64,000 nt of DNA from Dellaglioa kimchii (GCF_046115505.1 NZ_CP170736.1:930001-994000), one strand, 5' to 3'; counted from the stretch's first letter, positions 7,986 through 17,797 are shown. A program made the numbers and translations. The notes: generated by a model not told the origin, from the sequence alone.

Positions 7986-9107
7986 TTAATTTAGATAGAT
8001 ATGTGGTACTCGTCCTGAAAGTGCACAGATCATTTCATAATGAATTGTCTCAGCGTACGTTGCAACATCTTGTGCTGTAATCATTTCATCACCATCTTGG
8101 CCAATTAAAGTTACTTTTGTATCATTTGGCATTTCATGTGGCAATCTAATCATTAATTGATCCATGCAAACTCGACCAATTATTTCACAAAATTGACCGT
8201 CAACTAACAGTTTAAAGCCTTGCATCTTTCGGGGCATACCATCTGCGTAACCAATTGGTACCGTACCAACCCATTCGTTTTCTCGAGCTTGGTATGTAAT
8301 ACCATAACCAACTGAATCACCTGCATGAATTTCTTTCACATAACTTAATTCAGATGTTAACCCAAATGCTGGTTTTAACGCATAGGGTAATTTTAATTCG
8401 CCACCAGATGGATTTAATCCATACATTGAAATACCCATCCGAATCATATTGCCATTGCAAGCTGAGTGCCATAAGCTCGTTGCAGAATTAGAAACATGTA
8501 CATAACGAGGTCTATCAGAAACCACTGACATTAATTCATTAAATTTTGACATCTGTTTTTTGAAGTATGCATCATTAGAAGAATCTGCTGTCGCAAAGTG
8601 AGTAAAGACCCCTTCAAAGTTTAATGTATTTTGATGACTTCCAAGGAAGTTAATTGCCCCTAAAAACGGTTCTGATTCTCTAAAACCAATACGACCCATT
8701 CCTGTATCCAATGCTAAATGAACAGCTAAAGGAGCCAATTTTTCTTCACTCAGCAACCTATTAGCTTCTTGTAACCAACTAAGTTCTGAAACAGTCGCAG
8801 ATATTTTGTTTTTTGCCAGTAACGGTGCATATTCAACTTTCGTTAATCCCAGAATCAAGATAGGTTCAACAAATCCGGCTTCTCGTAATGCTAAAGCCTC
8901 ATCAATTATTGCCACACAAAAACCTTTTACACCAGCATCTTTTGCAACTTTAGCTACTTCAATTAATCCATGACCATACGCATCAGCTTTAACAACAGCA
9001 AAAATAACCGTCTCATCTGTTAATGTCTTTTTTTCAGCTGTAATATTTGCCTTAATAGCTGCCCTATCTACCACGATTTGAGTTGGACGATGATAACCTA
9101 CAACCAT
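7986..9107 (-). CDS. alr: Alanine racemase
   Basis: 373-residue fold-type III PLP enzyme that makes D-alanine for peptidoglycan and teichoic acid esterification. The PLP lysine is Lys40 in VVKADAYGHG; the second-subunit catalytic Tyr region is SVGYGITYQA and the C-terminal beta domain carries GRVCMDQLMI. AGGGGATG precedes the ATG at 9107. It follows acpS by 11 bases and precedes mazEF, so all four genes are probably one transcript. With ddl and murF at 11-14 kb, it supplies the D-Ala branch of wall synthesis. Confidence 0.96.
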   Translation of the reverse strand: MVVGYHRPTQIVVDRAAIKANITAEKKTLTDETVIFAVVKADAYGHGLIEVAKVAKDAGVKGFCVAIIDEALALREAGFVEPILILGLTKVEYAPLLAKNKISATVSELSWLQEANRLLSEEKLAPLAVHLALDTGMGRIGFRESEPFLGAINFLGSHQNTLNFEGVFTHFATADSSNDAYFKKQMSKFNELMSVVSDRPRYVHVSNSATSLWHSACNGNMIRMGISMYGLNPSGGELKLPYALKPAFGLTSELSYVKEIHAGDSVGYGITYQARENEWVGTVPIGYADGMPRKMQGFKLLVDGQFCEIIGRVCMDQLMIRLPHEMPNDTKVTLIGQDGDEMITAQDVATYAETIHYEMICALSGRVPHIYLN

Positions 9108-9118
9108 TTTTACATCCC

Positions 9119-9478
9119 CTATTCTTGATTTTCTAAAATAACTTCAGTCATAACTAAATTATTCGTATGTGAAATTGAAATAAAGCCATTACCCTCAAAA
9201 GGGTGTTTTATAATTATCGGTTTACCAATTTCATCATTTAATATTTCAACATCTAAGAAGCCAACTTTATCCCCTATTCCCGTTCCAAAAGCCTTACTAT
9301 ATGACTCTTTGGCGGAAAATCTTCCAGCAATAAATTCATCCTTACGGCTACCCTTTAATTCATCAAACTGTTTAATTTCATTTGTTGTGAGAATTTTTGT
9401 TATAAATTGTTCATGTTGTTTTGCCAACTTTACTACTCGATCAATATCGGCTATATCAACACCAATTCCATAAATCAT
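9119..9478 (-). CDS. acpS: Holo-[acyl-carrier-protein] synthase
   Basis: 119-residue phosphopantetheinyl transferase that converts apo-ACP to holo-ACP for fatty acid synthesis. Mg/CoA-binding Asp8 lies in GIGVDIADIDR and Glu58 in GRFSAKESYSKAFGTG; GFISISHT marks the third conserved region. Normal length for the AcpS subfamily. First gene of the acpS-alr-mazEF group. Confidence 0.95.
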   Translation of the reverse strand: MIYGIGVDIADIDRVVKLAKQHEQFITKILTTNEIKQFDELKGSRKDEFIAGRFSAKESYSKAFGTGIGDKVGFLDVEILNDEIGKPIIIKHPFEGNGFISISHTNNLVMTEVILENQE

Positions 9479-9594
9479 ATTATCACCTATTTCTTTTCGT
9501 TGATATCTTTGTTAAGTTTATCAAATTTATTCATTTTCTGCACTAAAATCGTTTATATTTCATCTATCAATATTGTAAGAATAGTAATATTAAA

Positions 9595-9630
9595 CAAAAA
9601 AAGAGACCTAAATTAATAGGTCTCTTTTCA
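9595..9630 (-). terminator. Terminator of the DEAD-box helicase gene
   Basis: AAGAGACCTA (9601-9610) pairs with TAGGTCTCTT (9617-9626); the minus-strand T run follows. It lies right after the helicase stop codon. Confidence 0.85.
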
Positions 9631-9639
9631 ATATTCAAA

Positions 9640-11259
9640 TTAATCTTTTGTTCTGATTGTGAAGTTACGTTTTGGTGCGCTACTTCCGTTTGAACGATTA
9701 TCGTTCGAGCGGTTACCTTTGTAACCTCCGCCACCATTACCATTGCTACGACGGTCTGAGCTACCACTATTACTACGGCGATCGCTACTTCCGTTACGAC
9801 GATCTGAACTTCCACCGTTACTACGGTTTCCGCCACCATTACGGTTGCCTTGGTAACCACCACCGTTGCCACCACGACGATTTCCACCGCCATTGCCGCT
9901 ACGACGGTTGTTTCCGCCACCACCGCCACCCTTACGTCTAGGTAATGGGCGTTCTGGTGTAATCTTAACAGGTACTTGTGATGAATCATTTTTAATAACA
10001 TCACTAAGCAATGCTGCAACTAAATCAGCAACATCAAATTTAGCCATTAATTCAGTGGCTTGTTTTGCATATTTTTTAGTATCAGTTTTGTTAACTAAAG
10101 CAGTAACGTCAGCGATTGCTGTTTCAATTTGACCAGCAAATGCTTCATCATCTGTAGGTGGTGTTAAAGCCACCATACGTTTCTTAGTTAATTTTTCGAT
10201 TTGACGTAAGTAATCCATTTCATTTGGTGAAACAAATGTCAATGAAGTACCTTTATGTCCGGCACGGCCTGTACGGCCAATACGATGGACATAACTTTCA
10301 GGATCTTGAGGAATATCATAGTTAAAGACATGGGTAACCCCAGAAATATCTAAACCACGAGCAGCAACATCAGTAGCTACTAAAATATCAAGTTTACCTG
10401 ATTTAAATTCACGTAAAATACTCATACGACGTTGTTGTGATAAATCACCATGGATTCCTTTAGCGTTATATCCGCGCATTTCGAATCCTTTAGCTAATTC
10501 ATCAACACGACGTTTTGTACGACCAAACACGATTGTTTGTGTTGGGTTTTGAGCATCATACATACGTGTCATGATATCAAATTTTTCGAAATCTTTTGAG
10601 ATTACGTAGAATTGATCAACTAAGTCAGTTGTTAATTCTTTTGCCTTAACAGTTACCAAAGTTGGATCTGTCATAAATCTTTCACCAATACGGCGAATAG
10701 CAGTTGGCATTGTAGCAGAGAATAACAATGTTTGACGTTCGTCAGGAACAGTTGTTAAGATACTTTCGATATCTTCAACGAATCCCATATCTAACATTTC
10801 ATCAGCTTCATCTAAAACTAAAGTTTTAACATTACCTAATTTAACAGTACGACGACGAATATGATCTAATAAACGTCCTGGTGTTCCAACTAAAATTTGA
10901 GGTGCGCGATTAAGACTCTTGATTTGACGACGAATATCAGACCCACCATAAACAACTTGAACTTTAGCATGTTTTTCTTTACCTAAACGGTAAAGTTCTT
11001 CTTGCGTTTGAATAGCAAGTTCACGTGTTGGTGAGATGATAAGTGCTTGAACTTCATCTTTTGTTGTATCAATTGTATCTAAGATTGGTAAACCAAATGC
11101 AGCAGTTTTACCAGTACCTGTTTGTGCTTGTCCAATAACATCTTTTCCTTCTAAAGCCATTGGAATTGTTTCAGATTGGATAGGTGTTGCTTCTTCAAAA
11201 CCGCTGCGTTGAACGGCCTTTAGTAGTTCATCGGATAGTCCTAATTCTGTAAATTTCAA
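9640..11259 (-). CDS. cshA: DEAD-box ATP-dependent RNA helicase, CshA type
   Basis: 539-residue RNA helicase. The start was set at TTG 11259 (MKFTELGL), nine bases after AGGAGG; the frame opens further upstream but without a ribosome site. Motifs: Q motif with PTPIQ-type TPIQSETIP, Walker A AQTGTGKT, PTRELA, DEADEMLDMG, SAT, and HRIGRTGRAG. The C-terminal ~100 residues are Gly/Arg/Asn-rich (RGG-like tail), typical of CshA proteins that act in ribosome assembly and mRNA decay, often induced by cold. The repetitive tail produces several spurious overlapping frames. The 160-base leader upstream is unusually long for this window and may be regulatory, as for many cold-shock genes. Confidence 0.95.
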   Translation of the reverse strand: MKFTELGLSDELLKAVQRSGFEEATPIQSETIPMALEGKDVIGQAQTGTGKTAAFGLPILDTIDTTKDEVQALIISPTRELAIQTQEELYRLGKEKHAKVQVVYGGSDIRRQIKSLNRAPQILVGTPGRLLDHIRRRTVKLGNVKTLVLDEADEMLDMGFVEDIESILTTVPDERQTLLFSATMPTAIRRIGERFMTDPTLVTVKAKELTTDLVDQFYVISKDFEKFDIMTRMYDAQNPTQTIVFGRTKRRVDELAKGFEMRGYNAKGIHGDLSQQRRMSILREFKSGKLDILVATDVAARGLDISGVTHVFNYDIPQDPESYVHRIGRTGRAGHKGTSLTFVSPNEMDYLRQIEKLTKKRMVALTPPTDDEAFAGQIETAIADVTALVNKTDTKKYAKQATELMAKFDVADLVAALLSDVIKNDSSQVPVKITPERPLPRRKGGGGGGNNRRSGNGGGNRRGGNGGGYQGNRNGGGNRSNGGSSDRRNGSSDRRSNSGSSDRRSNGNGGGGYKGNRSNDNRSNGSSAPKRNFTIRTKD

Positions 11260-11421
11260 GTATAAATTCCTCCTAATGTGTTTGCAAACTAACATGCTTC
11301 ACAACACAGTTAAGAGTTCGTCGTCAATTACTGTCTTGTAAAGTTAAATTAATTTAAGTCTGACCCTTCATGAGTCACTATTTAAACTATAATAGCACCT
11401 TAAATAATATTAAGCAACTCT

Positions 11422-12798
11422 CTAATTACTTTGTAAGGCCGATAAAACGGTTTCTAAATGTACCCCATGGCTTCCTTTAATCAAAATAGAATCTTTTTCA
11501 GTACGTATTTTTAATAAATCTCGAACCATATTTTCTTTTTCATCTAAATCATAATAATGAAGATGCTGATCATCATACTTTGATTTTAATGCTGTTGCTA
11601 AAGATTTTATTTGTTCTCCATAAAGATAAATGCTTTGAATTTTTTCATTATCAAAACTATCAGCGAGGCTAAGATGCATATCGCTAGATTGCTCACCTAA
11701 TTCAAGCATGTCACCCAAAACAACCATTCGATTACCTTCAACATCACTGTTTGAGAATGCTTTGATAACCGCTTTTGCAGCTGTTGGATTTGAATTATAG
11801 ACATCACTTAAAATCGACTCACCCAAATGACCCCTAAGCCACTCTGTCCGATTCTTCGTTAAATCGAAATCACTAAGCGCCTTTACAATATTTTCAGGTG
11901 ACACACGATAATGGCGACCAACTGAAATAGCAGCCATTGCATTATCTACGTTATACGTGCCAATCATTGGAATTGTAAAATTGAAATCAGCCATTTCTCT
12001 CACCTTAAAACTAGTCATTGTTTGATTGCCGACAACGTTTGAAACACTCAAGTCAGCACTCTCACCATGACCAAAGCCAAATGATTGCTGTTCAATATTA
12101 GAAACACGTTCTCTTAATAACGGTTCATCTGCATTATAAACTAACAAGCCATCTTCTTTCAGCCCATTCACAATTTCCATTTTTGCATCCGCAATTTTAT
12201 CTCGCGTACCAAAAAATTCGATATGTGCTTCGCCAATCATCGTAATAACAGCGACATCAGGTTGTGCAATCCGACTTAAAAAGTCTAACTCACCAGGATG
12301 ATCCATCCCCATTTCGACAACAACAACTTCCGTATTAGGTTCTATACTTAATAAGGTCATTGGTACGCCTAAATGATTATTGAAATTTGCTTCCGTTTTA
12401 CAAACATTATATTGCTGACTTAAAATTTCTGTAATCATATCTTTAGTTGTCGTTTTACCGTTACTACCAGTCACTGCGACAACTTTAGGATTAATTTTAT
12501 CCAAGTAGTGTTTTGCTAAATCTTGGTAAGCCTTCAATGTATCATCAACTAAAATAGCCGGAATCTCCGTTGGCATTGTATCTTGATGATCAACCGCCCA
12601 TAATGTTGCCGTTGCACCATTATCAATCGCACTTTGGATATAATCATGACCATCATTTTCTGCCACAATAGGCACAAATAAGCTGCCTTCTGTCAATTGT
12701 CGACTATCAAATGAAACACTCAATATATTAATCGGTTCATCACTAATTTCGTTCTTGGCGCTAACTGCACTCGCAATTTCAGTTAATTGCATTTTCAT
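11422..12798 (-). CDS. murF: UDP-MurNAc-tripeptide--D-Ala-D-Ala ligase MurF
   Basis: 458-residue Mur ligase that adds the D-Ala-D-Ala (or D-Ala-D-Lac) unit to the UDP-MurNAc tripeptide, completing the cytoplasmic precursor. The start was moved to ATG 12798 (MKMQLTEIA), nine bases after GAGGG. ATP loop VAVTGSNGKTTTKDM near residue 110, then EANFNNHLGVP and the central-domain VYNSNPTA. It follows ddl by 37 bases on the same strand: product of one is substrate of the other, so co-expression is expected. Confidence 0.95.
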   Translation of the reverse strand: MKMQLTEIASAVSAKNEISDEPINILSVSFDSRQLTEGSLFVPIVAENDGHDYIQSAIDNGATATLWAVDHQDTMPTEIPAILVDDTLKAYQDLAKHYLDKINPKVVAVTGSNGKTTTKDMITEILSQQYNVCKTEANFNNHLGVPMTLLSIEPNTEVVVVEMGMDHPGELDFLSRIAQPDVAVITMIGEAHIEFFGTRDKIADAKMEIVNGLKEDGLLVYNADEPLLRERVSNIEQQSFGFGHGESADLSVSNVVGNQTMTSFKVREMADFNFTIPMIGTYNVDNAMAAISVGRHYRVSPENIVKALSDFDLTKNRTEWLRGHLGESILSDVYNSNPTAAKAVIKAFSNSDVEGNRMVVLGDMLELGEQSSDMHLSLADSFDNEKIQSIYLYGEQIKSLATALKSKYDDQHLHYYDLDEKENMVRDLLKIRTEKDSILIKGSHGVHLETVLSALQSN

Positions 12799-12835
12799 TA
12801 TATAAACCCTCGCATTCATATGACCATTAAATCTA

Positions 12836-13906
12836 TTATTTACTATTATTTGCCTGATTTTTTTTCAATGCTAATTGTAATAATTCTTCAATTAAATCAC
12901 TGTAACTCAGCCCAACAGCTTCCCATAATCTAGGATACATTGCATTTTTATAAAATCCTGGCATCGTTGTGATCTCATTTAGATAAATATCTTGGTTAGC
13001 GCTAATAAAAAAATCACACCTAGCAAGTCCTGATCCATCAATAACCGCAAAAGCTGTTTTAGAAAAACTAACTATTTTAGCCAATAATTCCTCGTCAAGT
13101 TCAACCGGAATTCTAGCTTCATGGTCTTCTTTCATTGCAAGTTTACGATCATAGACATCATCAAATGACAAAATTTCTCCTGGTACACTTGTTGCGATTT
13201 CTTCATTACCTAGTAATCCAATTTCAATTTCACGTGCTACAATACCTCGTTCTACAATCACTCGAGGACCAAGTTCAAAAGCATTATCAATTGCATATTG
13301 TAATTCAACACTATTATTTACCTGTGTAACACCAATTCCTGAACCCAAATTAGATGGTTTTACATACATTGGATAAAGTAATTCGCCCTCACATCTGGCA
13401 ATCACACTTGCAGTATTATTTTCCCAAGACTGTGCATCAATTGCTTGGAATGGTACAACCGGAATTCCGGCTTGTTTAAAAAGTAATTTACTCATTATTT
13501 TATCATTACCGACAGCCGATGCTAGTACACTATTACCAACATAGGGAATATTCAACGTTTCAAGTAGTCCTTGGACAGTTCCATCTTCACCATTTGGGCC
13601 ATGTAAGACAGGAAAAACCACACTATCTTCAGGGTCAAATCCATTTGGCAAAAATTTTATTCCAGTTGAATTTTCATGATTATTCGTTGCTTGTCTTTTT
13701 TCATCTGCTTCTCTAAGTCTTAAATTATCAACAAATTTAACAGGTTCGTTAAGTGTCTGACCTTGTAGCCAATCCCCTGTTTTCGTAATATAAACTGGAA
13801 TTACCGAATAGTATTGGTAATATATCGCTTGTGTTATTTGAAAAGCAGTTGAAAGTGAGATCTCATGTTCTGCACTTTTACCACCATAGAGTAAATAAAC
13901 TCGCAT
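12836..13906 (-). CDS. ddl: D-alanine--D-alanine (or D-lactate) ligase
   Basis: 356-residue ATP-grasp ligase making the terminal dipeptide or depsipeptide of peptidoglycan. Visible: N-terminal YGGKSAEHEISLSTA, VLHGPNGEDG, YVKPSNLGSG and C-terminal ARCDFFI/NEITTMPGF. The specificity loop, usually FYDYxxKY (D-Ala-D-Ala) or FYDYxxKF (D-Ala-D-Lac), reads VYDRKLAM here, so the Y/F rule does not classify it directly. The organism may be intrinsically vancomycin resistant like many lactobacilli, but the sequence does not settle it. Followed by murF. Confidence 0.93.
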   Translation of the reverse strand: MRVYLLYGGKSAEHEISLSTAFQITQAIYYQYYSVIPVYITKTGDWLQGQTLNEPVKFVDNLRLREADEKRQATNNHENSTGIKFLPNGFDPEDSVVFPVLHGPNGEDGTVQGLLETLNIPYVGNSVLASAVGNDKIMSKLLFKQAGIPVVPFQAIDAQSWENNTASVIARCEGELLYPMYVKPSNLGSGIGVTQVNNSVELQYAIDNAFELGPRVIVERGIVAREIEIGLLGNEEIATSVPGEILSFDDVYDRKLAMKEDHEARIPVELDEELLAKIVSFSKTAFAVIDGSGLARCDFFISANQDIYLNEITTMPGFYKNAMYPRLWEAVGLSYSDLIEELLQLALKKNQANNSK

Positions 13907-13936
13907 TCGTATTGCCCTCCATTTTTTGCACGTCCT

Positions 13937-13942
13937 ATTGTA
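13937..13942 (-). promoter_or_regulatory. Extended -10 promoter for ddl-murF
   Basis: Minus-strand TGGTACAAT is an extended -10, 31 bases before the ddl start; the region upstream contains the terminator of the preceding gene, so a new promoter is required here. Confidence 0.45.
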
Positions 13943-13969
13943 CCATTCTTTTTAAATTCAACAAAAATA

Positions 13970-14003
13970 AAAAAAGATAACATAATAATACGTTATCTTT
14001 TTA
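13970..14003 (-). terminator. Terminator after the 14.0-kb gene
   Basis: AAAAAGATAAC (13971-13981) pairs with GTTATCTTTTT (13992-14002); it overlaps the stop of the leftward gene and separates it from ddl. Confidence 0.75.
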
Positions 14004-14804
14004 GAATATAATGCTGTCTTCAAAAGCAGATTTGTTAGAAACTTCGATAAACCACTCTTGATCCACAAATCGATACTCCAAATTAGCAACTAACTTGGCA
14101 CTTTCTGTCTCCAATGTTGGCTCATGCCACTTCATCTGAGAAACGTTATCTATCATAATATAGACAGGTAATATTAACTTCGTATTATTAATTGTGATCC
14201 TTGAAAAATCTAATATTACACCTTCAACAAATAATGGCATTAATTCTTCAACAATTTTTTTAGGTATCTTTTTCAACGCCATAGGACGTCTTCTAAACAG
14301 GCCATTTTTTTCACGATAGGATTGATTTGCATGTCTAATAGTTGATTTAGAAAAAACGTTATAAAATTGCGTTAAATAACGATAGTATATTTTTAATGCA
14401 TCATTTGGTAACGTTAAAAAAACGTAGTCATTTTGTAATTTATAATAAAATGGTGATTGAATATGGGAAAATGCATGTCCCAAATACAAAAACTCTGCTA
14501 CTTCTCTTGGTGTTATTAATTCTAAATCATCTTGACTATCGAAATCAATCCAACTTTGCTTTAACCCAACGGTCTTTTTATTCAAATAACGTGCAGTATC
14601 TTCTTCCCCGGTTACCGTGTTAAATCCTGTTGCGATGTCAATTTCATTTTCATAATCCACTGGGTTTAACGATAAAATATTAGTTGGTAATCTGGGAATG
14701 CTTGTTATGAAATCTTCTTTGGAAATCCCATATGATAAGATCAAATGAGAAACCGTTTCAACATGAACGTAGACTAAATTGTCTCTCACCACTATCATCC
14801 CCAT
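14001..14804 (-). CDS. Hypothetical protein, lactobacillar
   Basis: About 267 residues, soluble, no signal peptide or membrane segment. I do not recognise the family. It follows htpX by 13 bases and is probably translationally coupled to it. The start is uncertain: ATG 14804 has no ribosome site, whereas GGGGA inside the first codons would serve a GTG (Val6, 14789), giving VRDNLVYVHV. A patch of basic residues (FRRRPMALKKIPKK, around residue 165) stands out. Function unknown; a link to membrane proteolysis is only suggested by position. Confidence 0.7.
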   Translation of the reverse strand: MGMIVVRDNLVYVHVETVSHLILSYGISKEDFITSIPRLPTNILSLNPVDYENEIDIATGFNTVTGEEDTARYLNKKTVGLKQSWIDFDSQDDLELITPREVAEFLYLGHAFSHIQSPFYYKLQNDYVFLTLPNDALKIYYRYLTQFYNVFSKSTIRHANQSYREKNGLFRRRPMALKKIPKKIVEELMPLFVEGVILDFSRITINNTKLILPVYIMIDNVSQMKWHEPTLETESAKLVANLEYRFVDQEWFIEVSNKSAFEDSIIF

Positions 14805-14817
14805 TTTATAAAATAGT

Positions 14818-15711
14818 TTACATTGCTTCTAATCTTTCAATTCTATCTTCCATTGGTGGATGCGTTTGAAATAATCCAGTTGTTTTTTTCTTCAATGGAT
14901 TTGAAATATAAAGTGCCGCACTACTTGGGTCGGCACGTTCCATTGGTTTACTATCAGAAATTTTTTCCAAAGCATGAATTAGGCCTTGTGGATTACGCGT
15001 TAATTCAACAGCAGAAGCATCAGCCAGATATTCTCTATTCCGAGAAAGTGCAAGCTGAGCAATTGTTGCTGCAATTGGGCCTAAAATAACCAATAATAAT
15101 GATAAAATCATCAAAATAATTTCTAATGATCCGCCACCTTCTCGATCATCACTTCGACGGCGACCTCCGCCCCACCAAAATGAGTTCATTCCAATATTTA
15201 CTAATAATGAGATTGCTGCCGATAATGCTAATGCAATTGTTGATAATCGAATATCGTAGTTGCGTACATGCGAAATTTCATGCGCCATAACGCCTTCTAA
15301 TTCTTCACGATTTAATCGATTGATTAAGCCACTTGTTGCAGCAACTGCCGCGTGTTCTGGATTATTTCCCGTTGCAAACGCATTAGGACTGTCATCTTCA
15401 ATAATAAACACTTTTGGCATTGGAACTTGGCCCACAATCGCCATATCTTCAACAACATGCCATAATTCAGGTGCATCATCGACTGATTTTATTTCAGTTG
15501 CATGATTCATGCTCATGACAACGCTAGTTGATTGTGAAATCATCAATCCCATATAAACAACTGCAATGACAACAGCCATGAGTAGTCCAGAAACAGCACT
15601 ATTGAAAAAAACATAGCCAACGGCACTACCAATCGCAACCATCAATAAAACAAAACCAATTAAAACGTAAACTGTTTTGCGCTTATTTCGCGCGATTTGA
15701 TCATATAGCAT
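14818..15711 (-). CDS. htpX: Membrane zinc metalloprotease HtpX
   Basis: 297-residue M48B protease for quality control of membrane proteins. The zinc motif HEISH lies near residue 142 in VMAHEISHVRN, with the third ligand Glu in SRNREYLADASAVELTRNP. Two N-terminal membrane helices precede the catalytic domain and two more follow it. Preceded by lemA with an 18-base gap, the usual lemA-htpX pairing in lactic acid bacteria. Confidence 0.94.
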   Translation of the reverse strand: MLYDQIARNKRKTVYVLIGFVLLMVAIGSAVGYVFFNSAVSGLLMAVVIAVVYMGLMISQSTSVVMSMNHATEIKSVDDAPELWHVVEDMAIVGQVPMPKVFIIEDDSPNAFATGNNPEHAAVAATSGLINRLNREELEGVMAHEISHVRNYDIRLSTIALALSAAISLLVNIGMNSFWWGGGRRRSDDREGGGSLEIILMILSLLLVILGPIAATIAQLALSRNREYLADASAVELTRNPQGLIHALEKISDSKPMERADPSSAALYISNPLKKKTTGLFQTHPPMEDRIERLEAM

Positions 15712-15729
15712 TAGTTATCTCCTAACTGT

Positions 15730-16287
15730 TTAATCAAATGAAACGTTGGGTACAGCTTTTTCAGCTTCAGGAACTTCAAGATATTCTACTTTTGTAAAAT
15801 GATGAATTCCGGCAACAATGTTACTTGGAAATGATTGAATTTTTGCATTTAAACTTGCAGCAGTTGAGTTAAATAGTTGACGTGAATAAGAAATTTTATT
15901 TTCTGTATTTGATAGTTCTTCCATTAACTTAGTGAATTCTGTGTTAGCTTTTAGATCTGGATAGCTTTCAGATAACGCAAAAATACTTTTCAATGATTGA
16001 CTCAATTGATTAGAAACTTCCATTGTTGTTTCATGTGCATCCGTTGGTACTTGTGTTAATTGATTACGTAATTCAACTACTTTAGCAAATGTTTCTTTTT
16101 CGTGAGTTGCATATCCCTTAACAGTTGAAACTAGGTTAGGAATTAAATCATTACGACGTTTTAATTGGACGTCAATTTGACTCCATGATTCCTCAGTCCG
16201 GATCTTTGCTTTTACTAAACCATTGTAGCCACTAATGTACATAATAACTAAAAGTACTACGATAACTCCGATAATAATCATTGCCAT
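15730..16287 (-). CDS. lemA: LemA family protein
   Basis: 185 residues: one N-terminal transmembrane helix (about residues 2-20), then the LemA helical bundle with IRTEESWSQIDVQLKRRNDL and FPSNIVAGIHHF. The molecular function is not established, but lemA-htpX pairs are widespread in Firmicutes. First gene of the lemA-htpX-hypothetical group; the 189-base gap before it also holds the divergent phosphatase promoter. Confidence 0.92.
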   Translation of the reverse strand: MAMIIIGVIVVLLVIMYISGYNGLVKAKIRTEESWSQIDVQLKRRNDLIPNLVSTVKGYATHEKETFAKVVELRNQLTQVPTDAHETTMEVSNQLSQSLKSIFALSESYPDLKANTEFTKLMEELSNTENKISYSRQLFNSTAASLNAKIQSFPSNIVAGIHHFTKVEYLEVPEAEKAVPNVSFD

Positions 16288-16476
16288 AATTTTCAGTCTC
16301 CTCTTTAAATATAAAGTGTCTTATTTTAGTTTCTATTCTTAATCATCATACCAAAGTTAGCCCCTTTTAGAAAGCAATTAAGCTAACGGTTACACCAATT
16401 TATCTAACTGGTTTTAATAATATGATTATTATGGCATAATAGCATTATTAAGAAATTTGTAAAGGAGATTATTAAC

Positions 16477-16941
16477 ATGAATGTATTATTTGTATGTATG
16501 GGAAATATTTGCCGATCACCAATGGCTGAAGCAATGTTGCGAGACGATTTAGCTAAGTTAAACCTTTCTGACCAAGTAACTGTTGATTCTGCTGGCACAA
16601 GTTCTTCACAAGAAGGAAATGGCGCCCATGAAGGGACTATTACTAAACTTGTGGAACATCAGATTCCAACAGATGGCTTAATCTCACGTCCAGTTAGTTA
16701 CTTAGATTTCATTAATAGTGATTTAATTATTGCAATGGATGATATCAATGTTGAACGTCTTGAAAAAGCTGCACCTGCATCTAAAAAAGAAAAAATCGTT
16801 AATTTCCTTTCAATTGTTCCCGGTAAAGAAACAGAATCTGTTCCTGATCCATGGATTACTGGTGACTTTGACGAAACGTATAACTTAATTAGTCTTGGCA
16901 TGCCTTACTGGATTGACTATATTAAAGCACAATTAAAATAA
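16477..16941 (+). CDS. Low-molecular-weight protein-tyrosine phosphatase
   Basis: 154-residue LMW-PTP. The P-loop CMGNICRS starts at residue 7, with nucleophile Cys7 and Arg13, and the general acid is Asp124 in VPDPWITG. AAAGGAG precedes the ATG. Such enzymes dephosphorylate tyrosine-phosphorylated proteins or arginine-phosphate, depending on subfamily; which applies is not decidable here. Standalone gene with a terminator shared with the convergent sortase. Confidence 0.92.
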   Translation: MNVLFVCMGNICRSPMAEAMLRDDLAKLNLSDQVTVDSAGTSSSQEGNGAHEGTITKLVEHQIPTDGLISRPVSYLDFINSDLIIAMDDINVERLEKAAPASKKEKIVNFLSIVPGKETESVPDPWITGDFDETYNLISLGMPYWIDYIKAQLK

Positions 16942-16942
16942 T

Positions 16943-16982
16943 AAAAATGACCACAAATTTTAAATTTGTGGTCATTTTTATT
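16943..16982. terminator. Bidirectional terminator between phosphatase and srtA
   Basis: AAAAATGACCACAAAT and ATTTGTGGTCATTTTT form a long near-perfect stem with A and T runs at both ends, serving both convergent genes. Confidence 0.85.
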
Positions 16983-17691
16983 AAATATTATTATGAATCA
17001 TTTTAAAATACTTTTGAACTGTTTTTGGTGCAGATTTATATGTCCAATCTTTAACATACTCACCTTGGACCATCAAACGTCCGGCACCCGTATCATCACA
17101 AGTAATTAATGTGACTAATTTCTCTCCGGGTACATCATCAATAACTTGAACGTCCGTTGCTTTGATATATTTCATTTTAGATGTTTCATACTCATAAATT
17201 TTTTTAGCATCTGTCAAATAGATTTTTTGGCCAATTTTCATACTGACTAATGGACTAAACAATAAATCTTTTCGAATCATATGATGTCCAGCAAGTGCAT
17301 AATTACCCTCGCCCATTTTTTGATTTTCCTTTAAAGTTCCAGCAGCAAGTGCCAAGGTATCAGTGCTAACGCCTTTAGCAATCGGCAAATTCATTGAGAC
17401 ATCCGGAATACTAATTTCTCCAAGTAAAACTAAATTTTTTTCATTTGCTTTTGCTTTTACGACATCTGCCGTATTCAAACTTTTAACTTCACTAAAATCA
17501 AAGGATGCTTTTTTATTTTTATTTTTATCGACTAATTCTGAATTAATGGTTGGGTCTGTTAGTCCAACAATAAAGTTTTTAATTTGTTCATTGAATACTA
17601 GTGAAAGTCCCACCAATAACAATAGCATTAATAATATAGTTGTTAGCCATTTTTTCCAACGACTTTTTTTAACTGCTTTATTTTTTTCCAT
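16981..17691 (-). CDS. srtA: Class A sortase
   Basis: 236-residue membrane transpeptidase that anchors LPXTG proteins to the wall. N-terminal basic segment and one membrane helix (about residues 14-34), then the sortase barrel with catalytic His in ALAGHHM, Cys198 in VTLITCDD and Arg in GRLMVQGEY. It is the expected housekeeping sortase; the LPQTN protein at 52869-57809 is a probable substrate in this window. Confidence 0.93.
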   Translation of the reverse strand: MEKNKAVKKSRWKKWLTTILLMLLLLVGLSLVFNEQIKNFIVGLTDPTINSELVDKNKNKKASFDFSEVKSLNTADVVKAKANEKNLVLLGEISIPDVSMNLPIAKGVSTDTLALAAGTLKENQKMGEGNYALAGHHMIRKDLLFSPLVSMKIGQKIYLTDAKKIYEYETSKMKYIKATDVQVIDDVPGEKLVTLITCDDTGAGRLMVQGEYVKDWTYKSAPKTVQKYFKMIHNNI

Positions 17692-17797
17692 TAATAGCCC
17701 CCACTTTCCCTTAACAACTATTTTACCATATAACTTTTATTCTTGTTTAGTGTTATGATTATAATTATCAAAAATATCTTTAGGGGGACTGTTTAAT

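Noticed and set aside
9567..10132. Overlapping ORFs in other frames over the helicase C-terminus
   Set aside because: Low-complexity Gly/Arg/Asn codon repeats of the RGG-like tail keep other frames open; the helicase frame is the supported one.
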